Origin: Paenibacillus sp. W2I17
GTDB lineage: Bacteria > Bacillota > Bacilli > Paenibacillales > Paenibacillaceae
DNA length: 64,000 nucleotides
Direction: 5' to 3'
NCBI RefSeq assembly: GCF_030815985.1
Contig: NZ_JAUSXM010000001.1
Location: forward strand, 3,658,001-3,722,000
Shown here: one piece after another, positions 18,699 to 28,060 of the stretch
How the letters are laid out: the number at the start of each line of letters is the position of its first letter
How positions within the stretch are numbered: the first letter of the stretch is position 1
Program-made: the position numbers and the translations under genes
The notes under the pieces: model-generated
Told to the model about the DNA's origin: nothing
The model's database searches: none
The model's input: only the letters and a program-made list of their open reading frames with translations

Positions 18699-19547
18699 TT
18701 ATAATTTCAAGAGCATTTCGTACTGGCCCACATGATATGCAAAACCTGATTTGACCAGAAGGAAATCTTCCATCGGTTTCAGATGAGACTCCACATTGAG
18801 GACACTGATTCTAGGCGATTCTGTGCGTTGGACCATCTCTGTCAGGATGCTGCTTGCAATACCTTTGCCCCGGTAATTTTGGTTCACTGCGAGCTGTGGA
18901 ACATCACCTGTTTTTTGATCTATAATGCCATAGCCAACAATGCTGTGATCCTGACGTGCAACCACATAGATAAAAGCCTCCGGTACAGCGTAGATGGAAT
19001 CAATTGAATTTTGCCAGGATGGCTCCACATCCCAAAATTCCTTAAACGGCTCCAAGTCGATTCTCTCCACACATTCCACCGTGCAGGTCGTTTGCGGTAT
19101 GAATTTATCTTTTTGCAACTGGAAACATGAAAATTCCCTTTGAATTTTGAAGTTTTGTTTACTGTACAGCTGAACTGCAGATTCGTTGGATTGGATGACT
19201 TCCAGCAAATAGTGCTCTACATTTTTTTCTTTTAACAGCTTTTGAATATTCAAGAGCAGCTCGCTTGTTATGCCTTGCCGTCTGCAATCTTTTACAACGC
19301 CTGTCCCAAGGTCATATGCAGTTGCCTTTCCATTCCAGCTTCGAAGTCCATTGATAACAAATCCGACCATTCTCTCATCTTTAAAGGCTCCCATAGATAT
19401 TTCGGGGTGATACCCCCTTCGTTGGAGCATTTGTTGAAATTTCCAAAAAGGCAAATCCATTTTAACCTGGTAGTCGGAGAATGCATCCACAAACGCCTCG
19501 TGAAGTGTCTCCATGCTTATCTTGTCCAACATCTTATAACTGTACAT
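18699..19547 (-). CDS. GNAT family N-acetyltransferase, two-domain
   Basis: A 282-residue protein with an N-terminal GNAT domain (acetyl-CoA loop near DCRRQGITSELL, about residues 87-98) and a second domain with NQNYRGKGIASSIL near residue 225. Both have the R/Q-x-x-G-x-G/A type loop, so two acetyl-CoA sites are possible. The substrate is unknown. ATG 19547 follows AAAGGAGAG. It is a single gene; a 14-base palindrome at 19631-19644 lies in its upstream region. Confidence 0.85.
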   Translation of the reverse strand: MYSYKMLDKISMETLHEAFVDAFSDYQVKMDLPFWKFQQMLQRRGYHPEISMGAFKDERMVGFVINGLRSWNGKATAYDLGTGVVKDCRRQGITSELLLNIQKLLKEKNVEHYLLEVIQSNESAVQLYSKQNFKIQREFSCFQLQKDKFIPQTTCTVECVERIDLEPFKEFWDVEPSWQNSIDSIYAVPEAFIYVVARQDHSIVGYGIIDQKTGDVPQLAVNQNYRGKGIASSILTEMVQRTESPRISVLNVESHLKPMEDFLLVKSGFAYHVGQYEMLLKL

Positions 19548-19630
19548 TAGTGCCTCTCTCCTTTAAAAAGATGAAAACAATAAAATATTAGGGCTCATGA
19601 TCCCTATCCTTATTTAAATATTCTACTAAA

Positions 19631-19644
19631 TAGTGTTAACACTA
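19631..19644. promoter_or_regulatory. Perfect 14-base palindrome upstream of the GNAT gene
   Basis: TAGTGTTAACACTA is fully self-complementary and lies 84 bases before the GNAT start. It could be an operator for an unidentified dimeric regulator. Confidence 0.4.
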
Positions 19645-19667
19645 TACAGTAAGTTTCTTTTAACTAA

Positions 19668-19710
19668 TAACTAAAATAGACCGCTCCCTGGTTAAGGAAT
19701 ACGGTCTATT
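19668..19710 (-). terminator. Terminator after the GH112 gene
   Basis: Nine-base arms AATAGACCG and CGGTCTATT, with a T-rich tract after the hairpin on the minus strand. It is 12 bases beyond the GH112 stop. Confidence 0.75.
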
Positions 19711-19721
19711 GAATTATTATT

Positions 19722-21902
19722 CTATGGGGATACCGATTTTATTAAACCAATTTTGGTGATCAACGTATCATACGGCTCCAATTCCATGGTCTGTTTTCCA
19801 TGCTCCGTATCAATCGTCGTGGACTGAACCTGATCGCTATTATTGATCACAACCAATATGTTGCTCTCAGGGTAGTAGGCGCACTCGGTATACAAGTTAT
19901 CCGTGATGTACTTTGTTTCATGGAATTCATTGCCCGCAAATCGAATCAAATTCAGAAGTAGTCTTGTATTTTCCCAGCTGAATTCGAAGGAAGGCAGATA
20001 GATCCCTTTTCCTTTTCCAAAAGCATGTGTGGACAGTGTGATCTGACCATCCGTTTCACTCACTACAGCTGCTGATCCATCAGTAAGATAAATGTTATTT
20101 TTCGGAAGTATGCTTGCCCCCTCAGGCACCAAGCCATACTCATCATTAACCTCATACGACCATTTTCCATGAACAACTCTGGAGCCTGTATCCTCATCCA
20201 CCCCAAGCACATGAGCCATTCTAAAATAGCTGTCGTACCCGTCCATTGCCGAAGGCTGGTTAATGCCAACAAAGGTACCACCTTCATATACCCATTGGGT
20301 CAATAAGTCCACAGACTTGTGGTCACTCCAATGCTCTCCACCGCTCCATGCTGAACCTGCAGAGCCGGCATTGATGACAACATCTACATCCTTCAATGCG
20401 CCCTGACGAATATCATCAAAATCAATAAACTGCACATCAACAGGCAACCCGGCTAATGCCTCATTCACATGAATCAGATCATGCATATGCGTTTCATGAA
20501 AATGACCGGACAAGGTCCACGATCTTAACTTGCCCCAGGTATGCAGAACGGCTACTTTTGTCTTGATCTGATAAGGCTTTCCAGCCTGATGCAGCTCTTT
20601 CATTTCCCTGAATTCATGGGCGATCTTCTCGATATATTCCACAAAGTCCGGATAAGGCTCAACCAGATGCAAATATCCGCCCAGTCCAATCCGGTCAATC
20701 GACTCACGCAGCAGCGCACGCCGAATATTGATCCAATATTTCTTCGCATCCAGGGTAGGGTCTCCTCCCTCCTTGAAGGTAGGAAGCCCGCCTAAACCAA
20801 CTGGGAACAAGTATGGATGCAATCGAATCTCATGGGTATCAGCCTTAACGCCAGAGCACATTCTTGCCTCATAACCGGAGAACACACATTTGATCATGCC
20901 GTCGAATCCAAATTCCTGAAAGCGGTCATTGTAAGGCTCCATGCCCACCCAGCTGTCATCATAGAAGACATACGCCAGCTTGTTATGTTTGTGGACAATA
21001 TCAATCAACTTTTTACCGAATTCAATGACAAAATCATTGATAAATGCCATCCAGTCCAGTTTGCGCTGATCCGCAGGCATATGAGTGACCTGATATTTAC
21101 CGCCATTTACAAAGTCCTCGGCGGAGAGTGAATAACCATATTTTTGAGCAAACAGATCCAGCGCTCTCGAACTCACCGTGAAATCGTATGAACCCCAATC
21201 TGAGAACAGATGGCGATTCCGCTCATCACTGCCCCAGATCCAGGCGAAGTTATAAAATAGGGACGTAAAACGTACAACCGTTGTTTCCGGGTGGTCTTGG
21301 CACCACTTTTCCATCCAATCCAGCAAATAGGTTTGGGTGTCTGTATAGATCGGGTCAATCTGCATCAGATGCTCTTTGTCCCAATTATTCGTCGTATGAT
21401 TGTACATGGAAATCTCTTCCCATATCCGATAAACCATGAAACTCACCGTGTATTTATGCCAAGGAGCAACACCAGTAATGACAACATTGCCAGATTCCCT
21501 TTCATAATTCCACTGTCCTCTAGGTACCTCTTCCCCAGTCGTTCGGTCATACACCTGCCAATATTTAAACGCCTCTTTGGAATCATTCACCCTGAATTGT
21601 TCAGCAAAGAAGTCCTCCATCAGATAGATGGATACATAATCTTGCACAGCGACCTTAGGATTCGTAATGAGAAAACATTGCTGCAACTTATCCAAATTAC
21701 GGGACGCCCACTCATTATGATCCCGAATAATGCAAATGGTTGAATAGATGCCGTATCCGGCATTGATAATCTCATCGGACAACTTTGTACCGTCACTGTC
21801 ACGGATCACATCGGCACCCCAGCGATCGGCAAGTTCCAGCGTCAGTGCTTCATAACCGGATTCTCCCGGTAGTGTAAAGGAGCCTTTGGTTGTTTTGGAC
21901 AA
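19722..21902 (-). CDS. GH112 galactoside phosphorylase (galactosyl-rhamnose or galacto-N-biose type)
   Basis: A 726-residue cytoplasmic inverting phosphorylase. It splits a beta-galactoside with phosphate to give galactose 1-phosphate. The TIM-barrel region holds YDDSWVG, where one of D315/D316 should be the catalytic acid by comparison with the B. longum enzyme. A glutamine-amidotransferase-like middle domain and a C-terminal beta domain follow. Known GH112 enzymes act on galacto-/lacto-N-biose or on beta-1,4-galactosyl-L-rhamnose. The adjacent GH105 gene, 13 bases upstream, favours the galactosyl-rhamnose activity in rhamnogalacturonan breakdown; this is inference. TTG start 21902 lies seven bases after GGGAGGG. 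Confidence 0.88.
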   Translation of the reverse strand: MSKTTKGSFTLPGESGYEALTLELADRWGADVIRDSDGTKLSDEIINAGYGIYSTICIIRDHNEWASRNLDKLQQCFLITNPKVAVQDYVSIYLMEDFFAEQFRVNDSKEAFKYWQVYDRTTGEEVPRGQWNYERESGNVVITGVAPWHKYTVSFMVYRIWEEISMYNHTTNNWDKEHLMQIDPIYTDTQTYLLDWMEKWCQDHPETTVVRFTSLFYNFAWIWGSDERNRHLFSDWGSYDFTVSSRALDLFAQKYGYSLSAEDFVNGGKYQVTHMPADQRKLDWMAFINDFVIEFGKKLIDIVHKHNKLAYVFYDDSWVGMEPYNDRFQEFGFDGMIKCVFSGYEARMCSGVKADTHEIRLHPYLFPVGLGGLPTFKEGGDPTLDAKKYWINIRRALLRESIDRIGLGGYLHLVEPYPDFVEYIEKIAHEFREMKELHQAGKPYQIKTKVAVLHTWGKLRSWTLSGHFHETHMHDLIHVNEALAGLPVDVQFIDFDDIRQGALKDVDVVINAGSAGSAWSGGEHWSDHKSVDLLTQWVYEGGTFVGINQPSAMDGYDSYFRMAHVLGVDEDTGSRVVHGKWSYEVNDEYGLVPEGASILPKNNIYLTDGSAAVVSETDGQITLSTHAFGKGKGIYLPSFEFSWENTRLLLNLIRFAGNEFHETKYITDNLYTECAYYPESNILVVINNSDQVQSTTIDTEHGKQTMELEPYDTLITKIGLIKSVSP

Positions 21903-21915
21903 TGTGGTTCCCTCC

Positions 21916-22935
21916 CTATCTCAACATATCGGACAGAAAAGCGAGTGCCAGGCCCTGACCCCAGCCCTGAATCCAGTCTTTTGGAATATTGCGATAGCCA
22001 TCCCGATCCTTCATCACTGCCGTACCGCCAGATACACCAAGCACGCGTCCATCTTCGCTAATGTTGCTCAGGATGCCTTCCAGTGCCTTTTGCACATATT
22101 TGGTATGCAGTGGATTGCCATTATTGATCATGGCCGCTGCAATACCCGCAGAAGCCGATACTTCTTCATACGAATCTTCGTCATCCAAAACCGTACGCCA
22201 CAAGCCATTCTCGGTCTGCACCAGCTTGAGAGCCGCCAACTGATCGCGAAGTGCACACTCTACATCCATACATTGCGGATACAAGTACCAGTCGTTGAGC
22301 TGAGGTTTCACTTGAGACATCGTATAGGCTCCCCAAGCGTTTGCTCTTCCCCAGTAAAATCCGGACATGTGGTCCTTGTTGATATTGTTATAACCGTGAT
22401 ACCACAGACTGCTACTCGGATCTTGCAGGTATTTGATATGCCAGTAATACTGGTTCAGCGCATCCTGAATCATGGCTTCGTCTTTTAATTTGCTACCTAC
22501 GCGGAGCAGGAAAAATGCCGCCATAAACAAGGTATCCGCCCAAGCCTGTTCCGGAAAATCATTGGAAACCGATACCGTATGCTGAAGCACGTTGTCTCCA
22601 AAGCGAAGCGCATGGTTCTGGAGATAATCGACCTTGCTGAGGACAATATCCCAATATTTCTGATCTCCGGTTTCTTCATATAAAGTGATGAGCACATGGC
22701 CCATGGCACATGTATTTACCGTCCAACTTGGCAGACCCAGCTCGATATATTCATCTGCCCATTTCACCAGCCTGTCCAGAATCTCTTGGTTGCCTGTCGT
22801 CTGATAGGCTCTGGATACGCCATAATAAGCGACACCGCCGGGCCAATCCCATGTCAGATCCATATCCAGTGTTTTCTTGGTAACGTTCTCGATTACGTGT
22901 AGAATCTGTTCCCTGTCATATTTTACTTGAAGCAT
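21916..22935 (-). CDS. GH105 unsaturated rhamnogalacturonyl hydrolase, YteR type
   Basis: A 339-residue cytoplasmic alpha/alpha-barrel enzyme that removes the unsaturated uronic acid left on rhamnogalacturonan fragments by lyases. D134 in AWADTLFMAA matches the position of the catalytic Asp of YteR. The repeated Trp/Tyr-rich helices, SGFYWGRANAWGAY and the ending QGWGQGLALAFL are typical. ATG 22935 follows AGGGAGAGGGG; a longer open frame upstream lacks a ribosome site. It is first in a two-gene operon with the GH112 phosphorylase and divergent from an AraC regulator. Confidence 0.93.
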   Translation of the reverse strand: MLQVKYDREQILHVIENVTKKTLDMDLTWDWPGGVAYYGVSRAYQTTGNQEILDRLVKWADEYIELGLPSWTVNTCAMGHVLITLYEETGDQKYWDIVLSKVDYLQNHALRFGDNVLQHTVSVSNDFPEQAWADTLFMAAFFLLRVGSKLKDEAMIQDALNQYYWHIKYLQDPSSSLWYHGYNNINKDHMSGFYWGRANAWGAYTMSQVKPQLNDWYLYPQCMDVECALRDQLAALKLVQTENGLWRTVLDDEDSYEEVSASAGIAAAMINNGNPLHTKYVQKALEGILSNISEDGRVLGVSGGTAVMKDRDGYRNIPKDWIQGWGQGLALAFLSDMLR

Positions 22936-22997
22936 TGTTATTCCCCTCTCCCTGCGCACACGCCCCCAAGCGCGCCCTGAGAGGTGTCCGTCCATTT

Positions 22998-23013
22998 TTG
23001 TAAACGCTTTACT
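22998..23013. promoter_or_regulatory. cre-like operator in the GH105/AraC divergent region
   Basis: TTGTAAACGCTTTACT contains the palindrome GTAAA-CGC-TTTAC. It resembles a CcpA cre but departs from the consensus at the right end, so another LacI-type or the local AraC protein may bind instead. A related site lies at 29119-29129. Confidence 0.45.
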
Positions 23014-23106
23014 TATTCCATTGTACGCAGTAAAATAGTCTCAATCTAAGCATATTCACAACAAAACTGTGCAATTTCAATCATTTATACATAGGAGTCC
23101 TCGAAA

Positions 23107-24054
23107 ATGCCCAAACCGAAGAAACCTGTCATTGAATATCGTCACTACAGTCTGCCCATTGATTTCCCTGTCCTGTTACTCAGTGGAGACCGCTGGAGAA
23201 TATCCGATATCAAGAGTGAGCATCTTCATTTCCATAACCACATGGAGATTGGCATCTGTTATTCCGATGGAGGAATCATGGAGATTAAAGGAGAATCTGT
23301 GCCTTTTCGGGCAGGCGATGTCACGTTCATTCCCCGCTATCTTCCGCATACCACATACAGTTCACCTAATAACGCCAGCCTGTGGGCTTATATCTTTTTT
23401 TCACCGGAAGAACTCTTCCGCCATTCGCTCAAAACCGCCCAAAGTCACATTGAACCGAATTTATGGGCTATTCAAGGGAGCAATTGTATTTTGAATAAGG
23501 AACAGTATCCCAAAATTCACATGCTCGCAACATCAGTGGTAGAAGAGATAAAGCAGCAGTCCCCCTATTATCGGGAGAGCGCGTACGGCTTGTTGATGTC
23601 TCTATATATCGAACTGCTTCGAATTCATGCGAGCAGCGAGCGCTTGTCATCTCAGGATCAGGAACGGGAACGAGACCTCCAAGGTGACTTGGTCATCTCA
23701 CCGGTGCTGGAGTTTATCACCAAAAACTATATGATGCCTGTGACCATCGATTACCTCGCTGAACTGTGTCATCTGAGTACAACGCATTTTCGCCGCAAGT
23801 TCCATGAAATTATGGGAACCACACCGCTTGATTTTCTGAACAGTACCCGGATTGAAGAGGCATGCAAACGATTAAAAAGCACCGAGGCCTCCATTCTGTC
23901 CATCTCTGAGCAGGTCGGCTTCCGATCCATCTCCAGCTTTAACCGTTGCTTCGCCAAACTGATGGGAGAATCACCCAAAGCCTGGCGCAAAGGGGCTCAT
24001 ACAGAAGCACAGTCTGCAAAAGCGTCGATATTGGAATTCACGGGGTGGGTATGA
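23107..24054 (+). CDS. AraC family regulator with cupin sensor domain
   Basis: A 315-residue one-component regulator. The N-terminal half is a cupin-like ligand pocket (HNHMEIGICYSDGG at about 40-53, then FRAGDVTFIPRYLPHTT). The C-terminal double helix-turn-helix (about 195-295) contains STTHFRRKFHEIMGTTPLDF and ends with GESPKAWRK. It is transcribed away from the GH105/GH112 operon from a 171-base shared region and probably activates that operon in response to a sugar. ATG 23107 follows AGGAG by nine bases. Confidence 0.9.
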   Translation: MPKPKKPVIEYRHYSLPIDFPVLLLSGDRWRISDIKSEHLHFHNHMEIGICYSDGGIMEIKGESVPFRAGDVTFIPRYLPHTTYSSPNNASLWAYIFFSPEELFRHSLKTAQSHIEPNLWAIQGSNCILNKEQYPKIHMLATSVVEEIKQQSPYYRESAYGLLMSLYIELLRIHASSERLSSQDQERERDLQGDLVISPVLEFITKNYMMPVTIDYLAELCHLSTTHFRRKFHEIMGTTPLDFLNSTRIEEACKRLKSTEASILSISEQVGFRSISSFNRCFAKLMGESPKAWRKGAHTEAQSAKASILEFTGWV

Positions 24055-24100
24055 ATTCACGTACAACTTATTGAAATAACCTTTCTCATAAAAAAGATAC

Positions 24101-24216
24101 AAAAAAGCCCGTAAGTCGTGATGGATTGCATCCCCTAGAATTTCATCGGTTAAACCCAAGGGGTTTTCCAATGTCTATTCTAAGGGGGCAATCCACCTTA
24201 GGCTTGGGCTTTTTTT
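24101..24216. repeat. Long imperfect inverted repeat; terminator or mobile-element remnant
   Basis: A 116-base element whose outer arms (AAAAAAGCCC and GGGCTTTTTT) pair, followed inward by TAAG/CTTA, TGGATTGC/GCAATCCA and CCCCTA/TAAGGGG. An inner hairpin (AAACCC/GGGTTT) sits at the tip. The T runs at both ends mean it can terminate the converging AraC and DUF4317 genes. The length and layered pairing are more than an ordinary terminator needs, so an insertion-element end or a MITE is possible. Confidence 0.55.
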
Positions 24217-24278
24217 AAAAATAGATGGCCGTTCCACGCGACCCTTATACTGATACTTATTTATTAATCACAAATCGT

Positions 24279-25451
24279 CTAAAGCGTCTCCGTATTAAGC
24301 GTAAACCCTTCAATCACGACATCCTCGTCCACTTCAATCATGATACAACGTCTGCCTTGATAGTTCACCTGTTTCACATATCTCAGGTCTTGAGGGCTAA
24401 CCGAAATCGTAGCAACCTTGGTCTCGATCTTGATGGACTTGGACGTAAACTTCGGCATAACACTGGTCGCCTTCATCTCATAGTTCTTGTTGTCAACGAT
24501 CGTTTCGAAGGCACGTTCTACTTTCTCCGTTGTCAGATCCTCTATACCGCTTGCGGTCAGTACACGTTCCAGATCTTTATAATCCAGCTTTGGAGGTTCT
24601 TCCTCATGGGACTCTTCGTTAATCTCGATGACTCGGTTAATCTCCTCATATACATGTGCAATGGTGGCTGAATCGAGCTGTTCACCAGCCACTTCCTTGA
24701 CGATATCTTCGAAGATCGCCCGTTCTTCCAGTGCGGTTACGGATCTTTCTCCATTCAATACATTTTCAACAAAATGCGGATCCGGGAAATTGGATTTCCC
24801 CGTACAATACAGTACACGATTCACATCGGAGTAGTTGTCCGTTACGCTAGGGTACAGGAACCCTTGCTCTGGCGTGCTTAATTTGATAATCGGATCGACA
24901 ATAATGTTGTATTTGAATTCTCTCTCCACGTAATCAAACAAGAGTGTCTTCCGCTGTTTCTCCGTGGAATTCACGCTGCACAGAATGAACGGATGGGCGA
25001 ACACCTCATTCTTCTCGCTCTCTTCCGTAGCTTCGTTTCTAGCCTTGGTCGGCAAGTAATACTGTCCACGCACGAACGTAGCTACCATATCCCGCTCAAA
25101 TTTCGTATCCACCAACATTCGATCCACGAGCAGCAGCATCAGATCCTGCCATTCATCCGGATCACCTGTTACCAGCGCCTGGTGAAGCAATACCTGTGCT
25201 GGATCCTCCGCCGCTTCCTGGAACTTCAATTCAAATAACTTCTGATCCAAATCACCTGTCAGCAATTTTTTGAAATTGCCCATGTACAGCTCCTGCTTCT
25301 CTCTGTCCACCAGTTCGAACGGGTGACGCTCCCAGTGATATACCTCATTCGTTTCCTTCGTAATATACACGTTGAGAATATCGTAAATATTCAGTAGATC
25401 GTGATCGAGTTTAAACTGCTTGCGTATATGCGCGACTTCTTTTTTATTCAT
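24279..25451 (-). CDS. DUF4317 family protein
   Basis: A 390-residue soluble acidic protein beginning MNKKEVAHIRKQFKLD, the conserved opening of DUF4317 proteins in Firmicutes. It has mixed alpha/beta character, a central segment LFDYVEREFKYNIIVDP and a C-terminal beta-rich part near IMIEVDEDVVIEG. No membrane segments or catalytic motifs are seen and the family function is unknown. The gene stands alone and converges with the AraC gene at the long inverted repeat. Confidence 0.85.
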   Translation of the reverse strand: MNKKEVAHIRKQFKLDHDLLNIYDILNVYITKETNEVYHWERHPFELVDREKQELYMGNFKKLLTGDLDQKLFELKFQEAAEDPAQVLLHQALVTGDPDEWQDLMLLLVDRMLVDTKFERDMVATFVRGQYYLPTKARNEATEESEKNEVFAHPFILCSVNSTEKQRKTLLFDYVEREFKYNIIVDPIIKLSTPEQGFLYPSVTDNYSDVNRVLYCTGKSNFPDPHFVENVLNGERSVTALEERAIFEDIVKEVAGEQLDSATIAHVYEEINRVIEINEESHEEEPPKLDYKDLERVLTASGIEDLTTEKVERAFETIVDNKNYEMKATSVMPKFTSKSIKIETKVATISVSPQDLRYVKQVNYQGRRCIMIEVDEDVVIEGFTLNTETL

Positions 25452-25673
25452 ATTGGATTCGGCAACTCCTTAGATATGTTTCTGGCTTTATTAGTATAAA
25501 GGATCGACAGAAAATTTGTTGACTAACTTGTAGCTTGACGGTTACTAGATTTCAGTTACCCAAGTACGTGATATTCATAACAACACAAAAAGGGAGACAC
25601 TCTCTACGTTCATACGAGCACCTCCTGCATGCGTTACATCTCCTGATGTTCTAATCTATTACAGTGATTCCCA

Positions 25674-26381
25674 TTAACACCTTACATATTTGCGCTTGAA
25701 GCCCGTCCGCCCTTTTTCCACTGCCTTTTGGATATTCTCAGAGGCATTCAGCAGCTTGCTCTTGGGCATGTCCTTGTTCACTTCGACAGGTCCCACAGCC
25801 TGGGCTGTCTCCACTGCCTGATCGTGCAACGGTTGATAGGATGTCGCGACTGTATACAGGAAGTTGTTCATTGAATATTTCGTTCGTTCCGGAGATTCGT
25901 GAATCGTCTTTTTCACCTGTTCCAGCATCTCCATCATTTTATTCTCCGAAAACTCAGCATCCTTTCGACTGCCGAGCAACCAACAGTAACAGCTCCATCC
26001 TGCTGACATTTTCAGCTCATCTCCACTCGCGATCCACTTATCCGAAACTTCTTGAGCAATATCCGTCTCCGCCAGCGTGACGGCAACGATGAAGTCAGAG
26101 ATCATGTAAAAATAAGCAGCGTCAATCCAACGGTCAAAATCAGCTTCCGTCATTGCTTGAGGATCGGCAATCACGCCCGCAAAGTACATCGCATCATAAT
26201 TCCCCGTTGCATATAGTTGCTCTGCCAAAGGTTGATCCTTTTTGATCCGCTTCGCCATTGGTTTCATCGCACCGGTTGCCACGCCAAATAACGGTTCATG
26301 CGCACCATTGGAGATATAGATTTTTTTCGTTCGTTCTTTGCCCAGCGCTTCAAGCTCCTGCATCACTTCATCTAAATTCAT
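25674..26381 (-). CDS. AlkD-like DNA alkylation repair protein
   Basis: A 235-residue all-helical HEAT-like repeat protein of the AlkD group, which removes alkylated bases such as 3-methyladenine or 7-methylguanine. Recognised segments are GVATGAMKPMAKRIKKDQPL (about residues 33-52), YDAMYFAGVIADP and ISDFIVAVTLAE, with the usual basic C-terminal tail. Catalytic activity cannot be confirmed because some AlkD paralogs lack the key Asp/Arg. It is a single gene. A second, unrelated-looking AlkC-type repair protein is encoded at 60653-61741. Confidence 0.8.
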   Translation of the reverse strand: MNLDEVMQELEALGKERTKKIYISNGAHEPLFGVATGAMKPMAKRIKKDQPLAEQLYATGNYDAMYFAGVIADPQAMTEADFDRWIDAAYFYMISDFIVAVTLAETDIAQEVSDKWIASGDELKMSAGWSCYCWLLGSRKDAEFSENKMMEMLEQVKKTIHESPERTKYSMNNFLYTVATSYQPLHDQAVETAQAVGPVEVNKDMPKSKLLNASENIQKAVEKGRTGFKRKYVRC

Positions 26382-26896
26382 TTCGTGACACTCCCAATCC
26401 TATAAATTATATATCTGATCATATCAAACGGACACTTATGTTTAACAAAAAACCGATGAAAAATCGCACATTATCCAATTCGAACCATTCTGCCATATGC
26501 ATAATCATTCCGGCCAGATTATTACCTTTCGTATGAGGAATTCGCCACTGGGGTATTTTTCCTAAAAAAACTGAATACTATTCAAATTTCCCTGTTGCTC
26601 TGACAACCTGTTCGAGCATTATCACCGATCATAACATCTATATCATTGTTTCGCACAGATCCCTGAAAAGATAGATATAACTTCTTCGCAGACAGACATT
26701 TTTCCTTTCTTATGTTTCTACCGGCAACTTCTGATACCTGCCGAGAACCTGATTAAAAGAGCTAATTCCACCAGCACAAGCAGAGCAACATATGTCCATG
26801 TCCAAGCAACGTTAAGCTATGGCAGGATACGTCGCTCATCGTTTATGTTCAGTTTAGTGTTGTTAACAAAACCGAGATGAGAAAGGATGCGAGAGC
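26382..26896. other. 515-base gap before the GH27 gene
   Basis: The right end should hold the alpha-galactosidase promoter; the palindrome TTGTTAACAA at 26859-26868, 29 bases before its start, is a candidate operator. On the minus strand around 26725-26815 a short frame encodes a hydrophobic stretch (about 30 residues) without a ribosome site, perhaps a remnant of a membrane-protein gene. Nothing else is recognised. Confidence 0.4.
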
Positions 26897-28060
26897 ATGA
26901 GCAACAATCAAGTGTTAGGCTTTGCCCCTGCCCTGGGCTGGAATTCGTGGAATACCTTTACGTGGGATATTAACGAACAATTAATTCGGGATGTCGCTGA
27001 TGTGTTTGTATCGGAAGGTTATCTGGCCGCTGGTTACGAGTATATTGTCATTGATGATTGCTGGAGCCTGAAGGAACGTGATGCGAGCGGCAATCTGGTG
27101 GCTGACCCGGAGAAATTTCCTAGCGGAATGAGAGCGCTTTCCGATTATATCCATAGCAAAGGACTAAAGTTCGGCATGTATTCATGCGTGGGTACGCATA
27201 CATGTGCCGGGTATCCGGGCAGCTTTGAGCATGAATTCCAGGATGCTGCCCTTTTTGCCGAATGGGGCGTTGATTATTTGAAGTATGATTACTGCTTCAA
27301 GCCGCGCCATATCTCAGGAGAGCTGCTGTACAAACGGATGAGCCTTGCGCTCAAAAACTGTGGACGCGATATCCTGTTCTCCGCCTGCAACTGGGGAGCC
27401 GACGACGTATACGATTGGATTCGGGAATCGGGCGCTCATATGTACCGCTCCACCGGCGATATCCGCGACAATTGGGATTCAGTGAAGGAACTTGCCCTGT
27501 CCCAATTGGGAAAACAAAGCTACACCGGCTCCTTCTGCCATAACGACATGGATATGCTGATTGTTGGTATGTACGGTGGAAGCAACAATGATTATATTGG
27601 CAGCATCGGTGGATGCAACGACATCGAATATAAAACCCACTTCTCACTCTGGTCCATGATGGGTTCACCGCTAATGATTGGATGTGACGTGCGTAAGGCT
27701 AACCAGGTTACAAAGGATATTCTCCTGAATCCTGACCTGATCGCTATCAATCAGGACGTAGAAGCGCGCGGAGCTTACCGCATTAAACCAGAGCCGCAAT
27801 GGTTTCACACAGACGATGTATTTATGCTGGTGAAGGTACTCACAGATGGTGATCTGGCTATTGGCTTTTTCAACCTGAGCGACAGCCAGCGGGAATTATC
27901 ATTGCAATTTTGGGATATGGGTCTGCCTTATGCTGCCGGTTATGCTCTGTCCCTGTATGACTGCTGGGAACATCAAGAGCTTGGCGTATTCCGCGAACGC
28001 TTCGCTCCCGTTGTCGCAGCACATGATTGTTTAATTGTGCGTGCCAAACTGGTGAAATAA
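26897..28060 (+). CDS. GH27 alpha-galactosidase
   Basis: A 387-residue intracellular alpha-galactosidase that releases galactose from melibiose/raffinose-type sugars or galactomannan fragments. The TIM barrel begins ALGWNSWNTF; the nucleophile is D131 in YLKYDYC and the acid/base is D188 in RSTGDIRDNW. SPLMIGCDVR and a C-terminal beta domain follow, as usual for GH27. No signal peptide is present. ATG 26897 has AAAGGA nine bases upstream. The next gene starts directly after its stop codon. A GTTAAC-centred palindrome upstream suggests inducible control. Confidence 0.95.
   Translation: MSNNQVLGFAPALGWNSWNTFTWDINEQLIRDVADVFVSEGYLAAGYEYIVIDDCWSLKERDASGNLVADPEKFPSGMRALSDYIHSKGLKFGMYSCVGTHTCAGYPGSFEHEFQDAALFAEWGVDYLKYDYCFKPRHISGELLYKRMSLALKNCGRDILFSACNWGADDVYDWIRESGAHMYRSTGDIRDNWDSVKELALSQLGKQSYTGSFCHNDMDMLIVGMYGGSNNDYIGSIGGCNDIEYKTHFSLWSMMGSPLMIGCDVRKANQVTKDILLNPDLIAINQDVEARGAYRIKPEPQWFHTDDVFMLVKVLTDGDLAIGFFNLSDSQRELSLQFWDMGLPYAAGYALSLYDCWEHQELGVFRERFAPVVAAHDCLIVRAKLVK

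Noticed and set aside
26725..26815. Short minus-strand hydrophobic frame
   Set aside because: No start signal and too short to assign; noted only as a possible gene remnant.
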